A stretch of 64,000 nt of DNA from an uncultured bacterium (GTDB lineage: Bacteria > Elusimicrobiota > Elusimicrobia > Elusimicrobiales > Elusimicrobiaceae): assembly GCA_949291515.1 (NCBI GenBank), contig CASEVY010000012.1, positions 1-64,000 on the forward strand, written 5' to 3'. Below are positions 17,411 to 26,316 of this stretch, piece by piece. The position numbers and the translations under genes were made by a program. The notes under the pieces are model-generated. The model did no database searches. It had not been told where the DNA came from and saw only the letters and a list, made by a program, of their open reading frames with translations. Each line of letters starts with the position of its first letter. Positions within the stretch are counted from its first letter, which is position 1.

Positions 17411-18480
17411 TTCTTTATTTCCTCTAATATTCTTTTAATCCAAATCTTCTGCGGGAGTTTATATTTGATTTCGCCCTTCTCGAACCAGAGTCCTTCGCCC
17501 CGTCCGCCCGCTATGCCGAAATCGGCGTCGCGCGCTTCGCCCGGTCCGTTTACCGCACAGCCCATAACGGCTATCTTCTTGCCCGTCGAAAGGCGGATAA
17601 GCTCTTTGTCGGAATAAATCTTTTCTTCCAATGCTTTTACCGTACCCGCTATATCTACCTGCGTGCGCCCGCAGGTGGGGCAGGATATTATATCGGGGCC
17701 GTATTCCCTGAGCCCGAGCGCTTTTAAAATCTCGTATGCCGCGCGGACTTGCATTTTCGGGTCTTCAGTCAAGGATATCCTTATCGTCGCGCCAATACCT
17801 TGGCTTAAAAGGCGGCTCATAGCAATAGAACTCTTTACCGTCCCCGCTAGGAAACTGCCCGCTTCCGTCAGGCCGATATGCTGGGGAATATTCGTCTGCT
17901 GGGCCAAAAGCTCGCAGGCCGCTATCGTGCGGGATATGTTGTCGGACTTTAAGGATACCAAATATTGTTTGAAATTTAATTTCTCCAGCAGGTTGGCCTG
18001 TTCCAAAGCCTCGCCCACCATTACTTGAGCCCATTTTTTGTCGTTCCATTTAGGCTGGCCGGAGAACTTTTTAAGCTCTTTTATCGAACCCGCATTAACG
18101 CCTATTCTTATCGCCACGCCTTTGTCTTTGCAGGCCAAAACGACTTCTTTTACCTTTGCCATATCGCCGATATTGCCCGGGTTTATCCTTACCTTGTCCA
18201 CGCCCTGTTTTATAGCTTCCAGCGCGAGTTTGTAATCAAAGTGGATATCGGCAACCAGCGGGGTGGTCATCGCTTTTTTGATTTTGCCCAAAACTTTGGC
18301 CGCGTTCATATCGGGTACCGCCACGCGGTTAATCTCGCAGCCGGCGTTTTCCAAGGCTTTTATTTGCTTTACCGTAGCTTTTACGTCTCTGGTGTCGGTA
18401 TTGCACATAGCCTGCACTCTTACGGGGTTTTCCCCGCCGAGTACGAAAGGACCGACTTTAACTTCGCGGGTTTTCTTCAT
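17407..18480 (-). CDS. ispG: 4-hydroxy-3-methylbut-2-enyl diphosphate synthase IspG
   Basis: 357 residues. Cluster ligands C267, C270 and C308 and the conserved E315 (CPTCGRTQVD and GCAVNGPGEA) are all present. The N-terminal TIM barrel carries RVQAMCNTDT. It makes HMBPP in the non-mevalonate isoprenoid pathway and uses a 4Fe-4S cluster. It overlaps rseP upstream and proS downstream by 4 bases each. The pathway partner dxr is in the next unit. Confidence 0.95.
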   Translation of the reverse strand: MKKTREVKVGPFVLGGENPVRVQAMCNTDTRDVKATVKQIKALENAGCEINRVAVPDMNAAKVLGKIKKAMTTPLVADIHFDYKLALEAIKQGVDKVRINPGNIGDMAKVKEVVLACKDKGVAIRIGVNAGSIKELKKFSGQPKWNDKKWAQVMVGEALEQANLLEKLNFKQYLVSLKSDNISRTIAACELLAQQTNIPQHIGLTEAGSFLAGTVKSSIAMSRLLSQGIGATIRISLTEDPKMQVRAAYEILKALGLREYGPDIISCPTCGRTQVDIAGTVKALEEKIYSDKELIRLSTGKKIAVMGCAVNGPGEARDADFGIAGGRGEGLWFEKGEIKYKLPQKIWIKRILEEIKK

Positions 18481-19679
18481 TTCGCGGCCTCCTGTTGCGG
18501 CGCTTGGGCTTGTTCCCGCACTGGGGGAATTGCCGCCTCCTGAGAAGGCTGCGCCTGCACCGTCTGCTCTACCGCCGCGGGTTTGGCGCTGCGGGTTCTC
18601 AGGCGTTTGATGTCGCTGTAAGTGGCATAGAGCACCAAGGCGAGCAGGAAGATGGCGCCGGCGGAACTGGCATTATAGAGTGTCTTTTCCTTAACTCTTT
18701 TGCCTCTTATGGCCTCTATTATGAAAAACAGAATATGTCCGCCGTCCAGTATCGGTATAGGGAACAAGTTGAACATACCTATCGCTACCGAGATTAATCC
18801 TATCAAAAAGAAGTAATCTTCCGGCCCGCTGTGCACGCCCTTGCCCACTATTTCGAATATACCTATCGGACCGGCTACGTCGGGCGCCTGTTTATGCCAG
18901 AGCCTGTCGGCTATCGTGGTAATGGAAAGGGCAGTCCAATAATAGCATTGATGCCCCGCTATTCTTAAGGCTTCGAATATGCCCGCTTTTTGGTATACTG
19001 GCTCCAAAGCTATGCCGACTTTTTTATCGTCGTTTAAAGGCAAAGTTACGCTGGAAGTTTCTTCCCCGCGCTTGTAAGTTAAGGTTACGTTTTCCTGCGC
19101 CGCGGCGATATTTTTTACCATTTCCTCCCAGTTTTGTATGGGGGTATCGTCTACCTGGGTAATAAGGTCGCCTTTTTGAAGGCCGGAATCATAGGCGGGG
19201 TAGCTTTCCAATATCTCGCCTACCACGGGGGGGATTTGTTTTGGATTGTTTACGGGCAGGCCTACGGATAATACCACAAAAAAGAATATCACGAAAGCCA
19301 AAACATAGTTCATTCCCGCGCCGGCAAATACCATAAAAGCTCTGGAGTACCAAGGTTTCGCGGCGAAATCCCGCTCGTCGGTTATTTCCGCTTCTCTGGC
19401 GTAAAATTCACCCGCGGGTTTGACGTATCCGCCCAAAGGTATCGCGCGAAGGGAATATTGCGTTTCGCCTTTGCCCCATTTCTTCAGCAGTTTGCCGAAT
19501 CCTATCGAAAATTCTTCTACCCTGATGTTCAAAAGTTTACAAGCCAAAAAGTGGCCCAGTTCGTGTATAAAAATTACAAGCGCCAAGGCGAAAGCTATGC
19601 CTAAAGCGGAGAGTAAAGTATCGGGGCTGACCAGCCAAAGTATCTTTGCCCATAGCGCATTGAGGAAATTTATTATCAT
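18477..19679 (-). CDS. rseP: Site-2 intramembrane zinc protease RseP
   Basis: 400 residues. The first membrane helix holds HELGH (39-43). One PDZ domain (about 160-235) precedes the second active-site motif IPILDGGH. The C-terminal 50 residues are an Ala/Pro/Gln/Glu-rich tail not usual for the family. RseP cleaves anti-sigma factors and leftover signal peptides in the inner membrane. It starts its own transcription unit (promoter at 19708-19736) with a TGGAGT ribosome-binding site and is coupled to ispG. Confidence 0.93.
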   Translation of the reverse strand: MIINFLNALWAKILWLVSPDTLLSALGIAFALALVIFIHELGHFLACKLLNIRVEEFSIGFGKLLKKWGKGETQYSLRAIPLGGYVKPAGEFYAREAEITDERDFAAKPWYSRAFMVFAGAGMNYVLAFVIFFFVVLSVGLPVNNPKQIPPVVGEILESYPAYDSGLQKGDLITQVDDTPIQNWEEMVKNIAAAQENVTLTYKRGEETSSVTLPLNDDKKVGIALEPVYQKAGIFEALRIAGHQCYYWTALSITTIADRLWHKQAPDVAGPIGIFEIVGKGVHSGPEDYFFLIGLISVAIGMFNLFPIPILDGGHILFFIIEAIRGKRVKEKTLYNASSAGAIFLLALVLYATYSDIKRLRTRSAKPAAVEQTVQAQPSQEAAIPPVREQAQAPQQEAAK

Positions 19680-19707
19680 TTATGACTCCATAATGTAAGA
19701 TAATAAT

Positions 19708-19736
19708 ATTATATCACTTTAGAGTAACCCTTTAAA
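19708..19736 (-). promoter_or_regulatory. Sigma70-type promoter of rseP-ispG-proS
   Basis: On the minus strand TTTAAA (19731-19736), 17-base spacer, TATAAT (19708-19713). Confidence 0.65.
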
Positions 19737-19776
19737 ATCGCTTTTCCGCCGTTCCCAAATGTAAATTTTATCAAAC

Positions 19777-19807
19777 AAAAAACCGACTTTTAAAAAGTCG
19801 GTTTTTT
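19777..19807 (-). terminator. Intrinsic terminator of uppS-cdsA-dxr
   Basis: Stem AAAACCGACTTT/AAAGTCGGTTTT with flanking A/T runs, just past the dxr stop. It separates this unit from the rseP promoter. Confidence 0.85.
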
Positions 19808-19823
19808 AAGAATTTCATTTTAG

Positions 19824-21020
19824 CTATATCTTAACCTTTTTATACCGCTTGCTGTTAAGCAGGTCTAGGGCTTCTTCTCTTGCCCATTCGTCGACTAAAG
19901 CCGCAGCGCTCAAGGTAAGCGGTTTATGCCGGCTGGTATGTTTGGCCAGTACGCCCGCGACTATCTTGGGTATATCGGTAAAGAGGATTTTACCCTCCAA
20001 AAACGCCGCAACCGCCACTTCATCGGCCGCGTTTAAGGCGGCGGGGAAGCTCCCGCCCTTTTTGGCGGCGTCCAAAGCCAGACACAGGCACGGAAATTTA
20101 TTTAAGTCCGGTTCGGAAAACTCCAGCTTGGACATTTCCGTTATCGATAGCCTTTTGGCGGGGCTGGGCATACGTTTGGGATAAGTAATGGCGTATTGTA
20201 TCGGCAGGCGCATATCGGGGTTGGATAACTCCGCTATTATGCTGCCGTCGACATATTCAACAGCCGAGTGCACTATCGACTGCGGGTGTATTACTATTTT
20301 TACCTTCTCCAGCGGGAGGGCGAAAAGGTGCATTATCTCGATAGTTTCAAAGCCTTTGTTCATCAAAGTTGCGGAATCTATCGTTATTTTCTTGCCCATT
20401 TTCCACCTTGGGTGCGCCAAAGCCTGCTCCGCCGTTACTTTGCTTAAATCGCCCTCATACTTAAAGAACGGCCCGCCCGAAGCGGTAAGCAGTATGCTCG
20501 CGATTTGCGGCTCGGCCTTATAGTAAGAATGGCTGTCGACATTCTCCAAAGACTGAAATACCGCCGAAGGTTCCGAATCCACCGGTATTATCGTAGCGTT
20601 CCAGCGGCGGCATTCGTCCATAATCGCGCGCCCCGCCATTACGATCGGTTCTTTGTTGGCCAAGGCTATCGTTTTGCCCGCCTTTATCGCCGCTATCAGC
20701 GGTATGAATCCGACCGCGCCCACCAAGCCGTTTATTATCAAATCGGCCTCGGGCGTAATCGACAAATACACCAAAGATTCTATACCCGGCGCCAATAATT
20801 TGGTGTGCGCGGGTACTTGGTCTTTTATTTTGTTGTAAGATTCCTCGCTGTACAAGGCGGCGTATTTGGGCTTAAATTCGTGTATCTGCTTTAAGAACAG
20901 GTCCGTATTGTTGTTGCCCGTTATCGCCAATACGCGGTAATCCTCGCCCAAAGCCGATATTACGCTGAGCGAAGAAACTCCTATCGAGCCGGTAGAGCCT
21001 AAAATTACTATCCTTTTCAT
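19824..21020 (-). CDS. dxr: 1-deoxy-D-xylulose 5-phosphate reductoisomerase
   Basis: 398 residues. NADPH-binding ILGSTGSIG lies at the N-terminus, the metal/substrate motifs LLTASGGPF and MGKKITIDSATLMNKG follow, and a C-terminal helical domain completes it. It makes MEP from DXP in isoprenoid synthesis. The start overlaps cdsA by 4 bases, and a terminator follows. Confidence 0.95.
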   Translation of the reverse strand: MKRIVILGSTGSIGVSSLSVISALGEDYRVLAITGNNNTDLFLKQIHEFKPKYAALYSEESYNKIKDQVPAHTKLLAPGIESLVYLSITPEADLIINGLVGAVGFIPLIAAIKAGKTIALANKEPIVMAGRAIMDECRRWNATIIPVDSEPSAVFQSLENVDSHSYYKAEPQIASILLTASGGPFFKYEGDLSKVTAEQALAHPRWKMGKKITIDSATLMNKGFETIEIMHLFALPLEKVKIVIHPQSIVHSAVEYVDGSIIAELSNPDMRLPIQYAITYPKRMPSPAKRLSITEMSKLEFSEPDLNKFPCLCLALDAAKKGGSFPAALNAADEVAVAAFLEGKILFTDIPKIVAGVLAKHTSRHKPLTLSAAALVDEWAREEALDLLNSKRYKKVKI

Positions 21021-21832
21021 AACATATAAAGCAGTACGTAGTACAGTACGGGCGCGGTAAGGAGAAAAGCGTCAAATCTGTCGAAGAAGCCGCCGTGCCC
21101 AGGCAGCAGATTGGAAGAATCTTTCACGCCCGCGCTCCTTTTTAATACCGACTGAGCCAAATCCGATACTTGCCCCAAAATCGATATAATCACCCCGATT
21201 AAAGCCGCCTGCGCCGCCGTTATGTACCACGGGAAGAACAAATCCCAGCAGAACAAAGCCGCCGCTACGCCCAAAATCGTGCCGCCGATCGCGCCTTCCC
21301 AAGTCTTTTTCGGGCTGACCTCTTTGTTTAGTTTATGCTTGCCCAAAAATCTGCCCGTAAAATAAGCGCCCGTATCCGTAGCCCATACGGTTATAAATAG
21401 TATATAGACGAAGTATTCGCCGTAAGGCTCCATAAGGCGGATATTTATAAGATGCGCCAAAGACCACGGTATCAATATTATGCCAAGCAGCGTATTGGCC
21501 GCACGCTCAAGCGAGCGCGAGGGGGTAATTATCTCCACAAAGAATACGCCCGCCAAGGAAAGAGCCATAAAAAACGAAGCTATATTGCTCGGCGTGCCGA
21601 TTTGATTGTCCGCCCGCCCCGCGATAGCGCCTATTATCATAAATATGCCGAAGATTATCAGCGATATTCGGTTGACGGGTTTCTTTGCGGTAAGCAAAAT
21701 CAAACCATACTCGTATAAACAGAGCAATATTATGGCCGCTACAAAAGCCATATAGAATATTCCGCCAAAATATATGGCGGCAAGCACGAGGGGAACGCCC
21801 ACGAGCGCGGTTAAAATTCTAGGTAATAACAT
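21017..21832 (-). CDS. cdsA: Phosphatidate cytidylyltransferase
   Basis: 271 residues with about 7-8 membrane helices and the family signature SVLKRSAGVKDSSNLLPGHG followed by GFFDRFD. It makes CDP-diacylglycerol for phospholipid synthesis at the inner membrane. It lies between uppS (52 bases upstream) and dxr (4-base overlap). Confidence 0.94.
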   Translation of the reverse strand: MLLPRILTALVGVPLVLAAIYFGGIFYMAFVAAIILLCLYEYGLILLTAKKPVNRISLIIFGIFMIIGAIAGRADNQIGTPSNIASFFMALSLAGVFFVEIITPSRSLERAANTLLGIILIPWSLAHLINIRLMEPYGEYFVYILFITVWATDTGAYFTGRFLGKHKLNKEVSPKKTWEGAIGGTILGVAAALFCWDLFFPWYITAAQAALIGVIISILGQVSDLAQSVLKRSAGVKDSSNLLPGHGGFFDRFDAFLLTAPVLYYVLLYML

Positions 21833-21884
21833 AGCAACATTTTAGCAAATTAAACGCTTAATATTAAAGATGGGGAAAACGGGT

Positions 21885-22571
21885 TTAGCGCCCGCCGAAT
21901 CTGCGCTGTCTGCGGCCGTATTCCTCGACTGCTTGCATAAAATGAGCTTCCTTGAAGTCCGGCCACAATACGGGAGTAAAGTAAAATTCGCTGTATGCCG
22001 CCTGCCATAAAAGAAAATTGGAAAGGCGCTGTTCGCCCGAAGTTCTTACTATAAGATCGGGCTCCGGCAGATTGTTGTATAAAGCGTCGGAAATTTCTTG
22101 CTGCGTGATCTCTTTTTTGCCGGAGTCGATAAGTTTATTTACGGCGTCGGTTATCTCTTGCCGGGCACCGTAATTTATTGCAAGATTGAGCACCAAAGCT
22201 GGATTATCCTTCTTTATTTGCGCCGCTTTATCCATTTTTGCAAGAATGTCTTGCGGCAGAGGTTCGCGCCTGCCGCTGAAAATGATTTTTACTTTCGGGT
22301 CGTCTTCTTTAATAAGCTTGTCCAGCGTTTTTGACAGCAACTTCATCAAGGCGGATATTTCCGTTTTGGAACGTTTCCAGTTCTCCGTAGAGAATGCGTA
22401 AAGCGTTATGTATTTTACGCCCGTTTTTAAGGCGGCGTTTACCACGGCTTGCACGGAACGGGCGCCTTCCTCGTGCCCTTTGGCTTTGGGCAGGTTTTTA
22501 TTTTGCGCCCAGCGGCCGTTGCCGTCCATTATGAATGCGATGTGCGTGGGTATATTATTCTTTTCCGTCAT
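21885..22571 (-). CDS. uppS: Undecaprenyl diphosphate synthase
   Basis: 228 residues. FIMDGNGRWA holds the catalytic Asp near the N-terminus, and YAFSTENWKR and the C-terminal DLIVRTSGEQRLSNF complete the cis-prenyltransferase signature. It builds the C55 lipid carrier for cell-wall and glycan synthesis. No clear Shine-Dalgarno is seen before the ATG. Prepilin 2 lies directly upstream and ends in its own terminator, so uppS needs its own promoter, which I could not place with confidence. Confidence 0.94.
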   Translation of the reverse strand: MTEKNNIPTHIAFIMDGNGRWAQNKNLPKAKGHEEGARSVQAVVNAALKTGVKYITLYAFSTENWKRSKTEISALMKLLSKTLDKLIKEDDPKVKIIFSGRREPLPQDILAKMDKAAQIKKDNPALVLNLAINYGARQEITDAVNKLIDSGKKEITQQEISDALYNNLPEPDLIVRTSGEQRLSNFLLWQAAYSEFYFTPVLWPDFKEAHFMQAVEEYGRRQRRFGGR

Positions 22572-22603
22572 AATGATATTTTACCTTATTTGACCAATAG
22601 ACG

Positions 22604-22633
22604 ATAAAAACCCCCGGCTTGTAGCCGGGGGTA
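22604..22633 (-). terminator. Intrinsic terminator of prepilin 2
   Basis: 10-bp stem ACCCCCGGCT/AGCCGGGGGT with a 3-base loop and, on the minus strand, a TTTTT tail. Confidence 0.85.
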
Positions 22634-22647
22634 AATATCTTTTTTAT

Positions 22648-24117
22648 TTAGTTTTTTCTCTTGCACCTCAGCATTACGCCTGAGCCTGAAGAGTTATCGC
22701 AATGCCTGCCGTTGCTGCAGCTGTAAACGCCGCATGTAGTAGGAACATTCTCGCTCCTCATACATTTAAAGCTGCAAGTCGAAGCGGAACAATTTTGGGT
22801 GCAAAGTTCGGCATCTGTCTTTGAAGAATTGCACGTGCTTATGTAATCGCCTTGGTACTCGCCGCCTTCCCACCACATTCCGCCGTTGTAATATGCGTGG
22901 TGCCAACCGCATTTATCACCGGCATTTGTATAGGGCAATTTGCCGCCTATAAAATACTTTTTGCCGTTTCTTCTGCAGGTATTTTTATCTATAAAGCTGT
23001 AAGTGTTATGGCAGTCTGCCAATATGCCGACGTTAACCCTTTCGGGGACATATTCATAAACGCATTTCTTGCCGTCCAGCGAAACTTGCCCCGTAGGGCA
23101 GCAAATGCCGTTAGTTTCATACTTGCCGCTGGGGCATACGCATTGCCCTTTTGCGGGATCCCATTTGGATTTAGGGTTGCCCGCGCAGCAGGTGGCGTCG
23201 CTGGGATTGCATTCGCATGCATTTTGTGCTGCGTATTCGGAATCATAACATTTGTCAACTTCGCAAGAGGAGTCGTCCCAAGATTCCCATTGGCAGGAAT
23301 TGCTGCAAGTTCTTGTCATGGTTCCTTTTTTGCCTTCCGAGCACGAAGATGAATCCGTGCTGCCGGGTGAACATACGCCCTCATTGCTGCATGCGCTCCA
23401 TTCTCCTGTCTGCCATTGTGCGGTGGCCGCGTCGCATTTTACGCTGCGGGTGCGTGTGCCGCAATTGCCGCAGGCTTCGCTTTCCGCAGGTTTGTCGCCG
23501 GGGCAACTATACTTGCTGGGGCAGGATACGCCCGTATAATCGCATATGCCGGTATTGGTGTTGCAAGTACCGGTAATCGTGCTGCCGTCCCAGCAGGTCT
23601 GCGTACAGTCGCCGCAGTCTTTGGTGTCCTGCGTAATGCCGGATCCGCCGCCGTCGCCGCCCGGTGCGACATAATCACAGCCTACGGCGTCGGTCGCGAC
23701 TAAATCGGAGAACATTGAACATATGGTACTGTTCTCGCCGTTGATACAGCCCGTGGCTTGAGTTTCCACGTTCTTTACCAAAGTATAATTCTCCCCGTTC
23801 CTGTTGCTTACCGCGGAAATACAGGCGTCGCTTAAAGTGTAATTGAAACTGCCGACTGTCGCCGTATTGCTTTCCGTAGACGTAAGACCCGCTATGGGAG
23901 CATTTAAATCTTTAAACGTTTCGGCATATTTTTCGTTGTTAAGCATATAGTCCTGCTGCTTTAACGAAACAATATTCAAATTGTTTAAAGCATCGGAAAC
24001 CCTGCTTTTCTTTACGGATCTGGTGTAGGAAGGCAAAGCTATCGCCGCCAATACTCCTATTACCAGAACTACGACAAGCAGTTCCGTTAAGGTAAAACCC
24101 TTTCGGGATTTTTTCAT
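22648..24117 (-). CDS. Type IV prepilin 2 with long cysteine-rich extension
   Basis: 489 residues. Leader MKKSRKG, expected cleavage before F8, then FTLTELL with Glu5 and the assembly helix. The pilin core ends near residue 149 with the CxxC-type pattern shared by the other pilins. A Gly-rich hinge (APGGDGGGSG) leads to a cysteine-rich extension. It includes a TSP1-like module (CGNCGTRTRSVKC ... WQTGEWSACSNEGVC) at about 215-250 and a compact C-terminal domain (about 360-489) rich in Trp, Tyr, His and Cys. It is probably exported and assembled as a pilin or pseudopilin with an exposed disulfide-bonded head. It stands between frr and uppS, inside an otherwise conserved housekeeping order, with its own promoter and terminator. 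Confidence 0.88.
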   Translation of the reverse strand: MKKSRKGFTLTELLVVVLVIGVLAAIALPSYTRSVKKSRVSDALNNLNIVSLKQQDYMLNNEKYAETFKDLNAPIAGLTSTESNTATVGSFNYTLSDACISAVSNRNGENYTLVKNVETQATGCINGENSTICSMFSDLVATDAVGCDYVAPGGDGGGSGITQDTKDCGDCTQTCWDGSTITGTCNTNTGICDYTGVSCPSKYSCPGDKPAESEACGNCGTRTRSVKCDAATAQWQTGEWSACSNEGVCSPGSTDSSSCSEGKKGTMTRTCSNSCQWESWDDSSCEVDKCYDSEYAAQNACECNPSDATCCAGNPKSKWDPAKGQCVCPSGKYETNGICCPTGQVSLDGKKCVYEYVPERVNVGILADCHNTYSFIDKNTCRRNGKKYFIGGKLPYTNAGDKCGWHHAYYNGGMWWEGGEYQGDYISTCNSSKTDAELCTQNCSASTCSFKCMRSENVPTTCGVYSCSNGRHCDNSSGSGVMLRCKRKN

Positions 24118-24149
24118 AGCTACTCTCCTAAGGGTAATTAATATTTTTG

Positions 24150-24194
24150 GTTTAAAAAGCTAAGGACCTAACCTAAAACTATCTCTTTTTAAAC
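24150..24194 (-). ncRNA. Hairpin in the 5' leader of prepilin 2
   Basis: A perfect 10-bp inverted repeat GTTTAAAAAG/CTTTTTAAAC separated by 25 bases sits in the predicted leader, about 30-75 bases before the ATG. Role unknown; mRNA stability or a regulatory structure are possible. Confidence 0.4.
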
Positions 24195-24220
24195 ATTTTA
24201 CCCGTTTTATAAATATTTCC

Positions 24221-24249
24221 AATATACCCAAATATATACCTAGTTGCAA
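24221..24249 (-). promoter_or_regulatory. Sigma70-type promoter of prepilin 2
   Basis: On the minus strand TTGCAA (24244-24249), 17-base spacer, TATATT (24221-24226). This would give a leader of about 97 bases. An AGGAG site lies just before the ATG. A weaker alternative (TTGGAA, 16 bases, TAAAAT) lies slightly downstream. Confidence 0.6.
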
Positions 24250-24584
24250 GGATATATATTTGGAGAATATTCTCCGGCCTATGTTTTGATTTTGGCCGGG
24301 ACCCTTTTTGTCTTCAAATAATAAGCTGCCTAAGAAAATATTAATTCAATTAAGCATAAAAGTCAATTCTTATTGATTTATTCCAAATGATGTCATTCTC
24401 GGTGCGCGCGGACCGAGTTTCCTTCGTAAATGTTTAATGAATGGCAAAACATAAAAGTAAGTTTTATTAGTATAAATCGCGGGAACTCGCGCGGCCTAAA
24501 CCGAAATGAAAATAAATGATAATCCGCCTTAGCTTTTTAAATAATTTTTTCAGGCGCGCAGGTTGGAAAAAAGTGTTTCCCGAA
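24250..24584. other. Intergenic region between frr and prepilin 2
   Basis: AT-rich, with no open frame I can support. It holds a 14-base palindrome GGAGAATATTCTCC (24262-24275) just upstream of the prepilin 2 promoter and a loose CCGGCC...GGCCGG inverted repeat next to it. Either could be an operator or an old terminator. Confidence 0.4.
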
Positions 24585-24619
24585 TAAAAAAAGCCCTCGC
24601 AGACGCGAGGGCTTTTTTT
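24585..24619 (-). terminator. Intrinsic terminator of frr
   Basis: Stem GCCCTCGC/GCGAGGGC with AGAC loop and flanking A/T runs on both sides, 12 bases past the frr stop. Confidence 0.85.
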
Positions 24620-24631
24620 GTCTTGCTTTTA

Positions 24632-25195
24632 TTAGATCGTCATTATCTCTTTTTCTTTTTCCGCAGTAATCTTTTCTATTAAAGAAACGGAGGCGTCGGT
24701 CGCTTTTTGTATGTCGGCTTCATATCTCTTGAGATCGTCTTCCGTAACTTCGCCCGCTTTCTGCGCTTTCTTAACCTTTTCGATAGCGTCGCGGCGTTCG
24801 TTGCGTACGCTGACTTTATAGTCCTCGCTCATTTTGGATATGGTTTTGCTTAACATCTTGCGGCGGTCTTCCGTCATGGGGGGGAAGGTTATTCTTATTA
24901 TTTTGCCGTCGTTCATAGGCGTTACGCCCAAATCCGCCTGCTGAAGCGCTTTCTCTATCTCTTTTATTGAGCTTACGTCCCAAGGCTGTATCTCCAAAGT
25001 TCTGGCGTCGGAAACGTTTAACATCGCCATTTGTTTAAGCGGCGTCGGTACTCCGTAATATTCCACGCGTACGTTTTCTATCATCTGCGGGTTGGCGCGG
25101 CCGGTCCTTAAAGTGCCCAAATCCTGTTTGAATTTATCGGCTACCGCCGTCATATTGCTTTTGGTTTTTGCTAAAAGTTCGCTGATACCTTCCAT
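24632..25195 (-). CDS. frr: Ribosome recycling factor
   Basis: 187 residues, the standard length, with the family segments LRTGRANPQMIENVRVEYYG, PMNDGKIIRITFPPMTEDRR and the C-terminal helical hairpin (KKAQKAGEVTEDDLKRYE). It splits post-termination ribosomes with EF-G. It follows a membrane-protein gene and pyrH on the same strand, matching the common pyrH-frr order apart from the insertion. Confidence 0.95.
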   Translation of the reverse strand: MEGISELLAKTKSNMTAVADKFKQDLGTLRTGRANPQMIENVRVEYYGVPTPLKQMAMLNVSDARTLEIQPWDVSSIKEIEKALQQADLGVTPMNDGKIIRITFPPMTEDRRKMLSKTISKMSEDYKVSVRNERRDAIEKVKKAQKAGEVTEDDLKRYEADIQKATDASVSLIEKITAEKEKEIMTI

Positions 25196-25224
25196 AAATT
25201 CTACCTCATGAGTTTGTTTATTTT

Positions 25225-26292
25225 TTATCTATTATATCTTTTTTGGGGTAATATTGCCCTTTCGTGTATTATTATTTTAAAGCCGCTCTGTTCGTAGCGC
25301 AGCATTTCTATCTGCTTTTGCATATTGCGCATTTCAACGCGCTGGCGCATTACTATGCTGCCGAGCAACTTCACTCGTGCGCCCAAAAATATCGCAAAAC
25401 CCGCCAGTATCAATAAGGCGAGGATAATGGCGGTCCTGTCGCTCATAAAATCGTTCCAAAAGTTCTTGCGTGGCTCTTGCTCTAAAGAGACGTCTTTCTC
25501 TTTAAAATCCGCCGCGGCGACGGGGATTTGCTCTACGGCTTTCTTCGGAAGTTCTTCTTTCGGCAATTGCGAAATGTTTTTATCCTCCGTTTTTTGCGCC
25601 ACCTCCTCCGAGCTCTGCGAAGATATTTCTTCCTCTTTGGGCAGTACGATATCACGTGTTTCAGGCTGGGCTTCTTTTACGGGTTCGGTTTGGACTGTGG
25701 GCGTCTCGTCTTTTGCTTCTTCTTTTGTTGTATTTTCGTTCTGCTCTTCCTTTCCCTCTTCTTTTTGTGGGGCGGACTGTTCCTCTTTTTGAGGCGGAAG
25801 CAAAGGCTGGGTTATATTTTCGGCCCGTTCGGCCATAACCTTTACCGTCCCCTGTTCGACTTTAGCCGCGTTTGACGGAGAATCCTCCGTACCGGCAAAT
25901 TCGGCGAACCATTTCCCTAAAGAGTGCTTTATATGCCTGAAATGCCAGCGGAAATTGGTTTCAAATCTTCTTAAAAAGCCGCCTTTCTTCTTAGCTGGTT
26001 TTGCGGGTTTGGGGGGACAGAACTCCCGCGTTTCGGCGGTTTTTTGCTCTTCGCTCTCTATTAGCGCTTCTATTTTCTCCGGCGTTAGAGGCCCCTGTAC
26101 TTTATCGGTGTTTACGTTCGATATTATTCCCGCGGGAATAATGTAACGGTTGGTGTCCGGGAAAAACATCTTCCTGAAAAATGACGCGATTTCCCTTCTT
26201 AGAAAATAGCATGTCGCCGCTATTATAAACAGCGCGAAACAGCCAAGCGGTATTATCCAAACGAAATGATGGGGTGAAAAAAATTCTCGCAT
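25225..26292 (-). CDS. Two-helix membrane protein with a long charged middle, unknown function
   Basis: 355 residues. Membrane helices at about 10-31 and about 287-306 flank a middle region of about 250 residues dominated by Glu, Lys, Pro, Gln and Thr. A short predicted coiled coil (MRQRVEMRNMQKQIEMLR) follows the second helix near the C-terminus. I recognise no domain. It lies between pyrH and frr, which are usually adjacent, with short gaps on both sides, so it is probably co-transcribed with them. The layout suggests an envelope-spanning or scaffold protein, but that is only inference. Confidence 0.6.
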   Translation of the reverse strand: MREFFSPHHFVWIIPLGCFALFIIAATCYFLRREIASFFRKMFFPDTNRYIIPAGIISNVNTDKVQGPLTPEKIEALIESEEQKTAETREFCPPKPAKPAKKKGGFLRRFETNFRWHFRHIKHSLGKWFAEFAGTEDSPSNAAKVEQGTVKVMAERAENITQPLLPPQKEEQSAPQKEEGKEEQNENTTKEEAKDETPTVQTEPVKEAQPETRDIVLPKEEEISSQSSEEVAQKTEDKNISQLPKEELPKKAVEQIPVAAADFKEKDVSLEQEPRKNFWNDFMSDRTAIILALLILAGFAIFLGARVKLLGSIVMRQRVEMRNMQKQIEMLRYEQSGFKIIIHERAILPQKRYNR

Positions 26293-26316
26293 ATAAACTC
26301 CGTCCGAAAATTTGAT

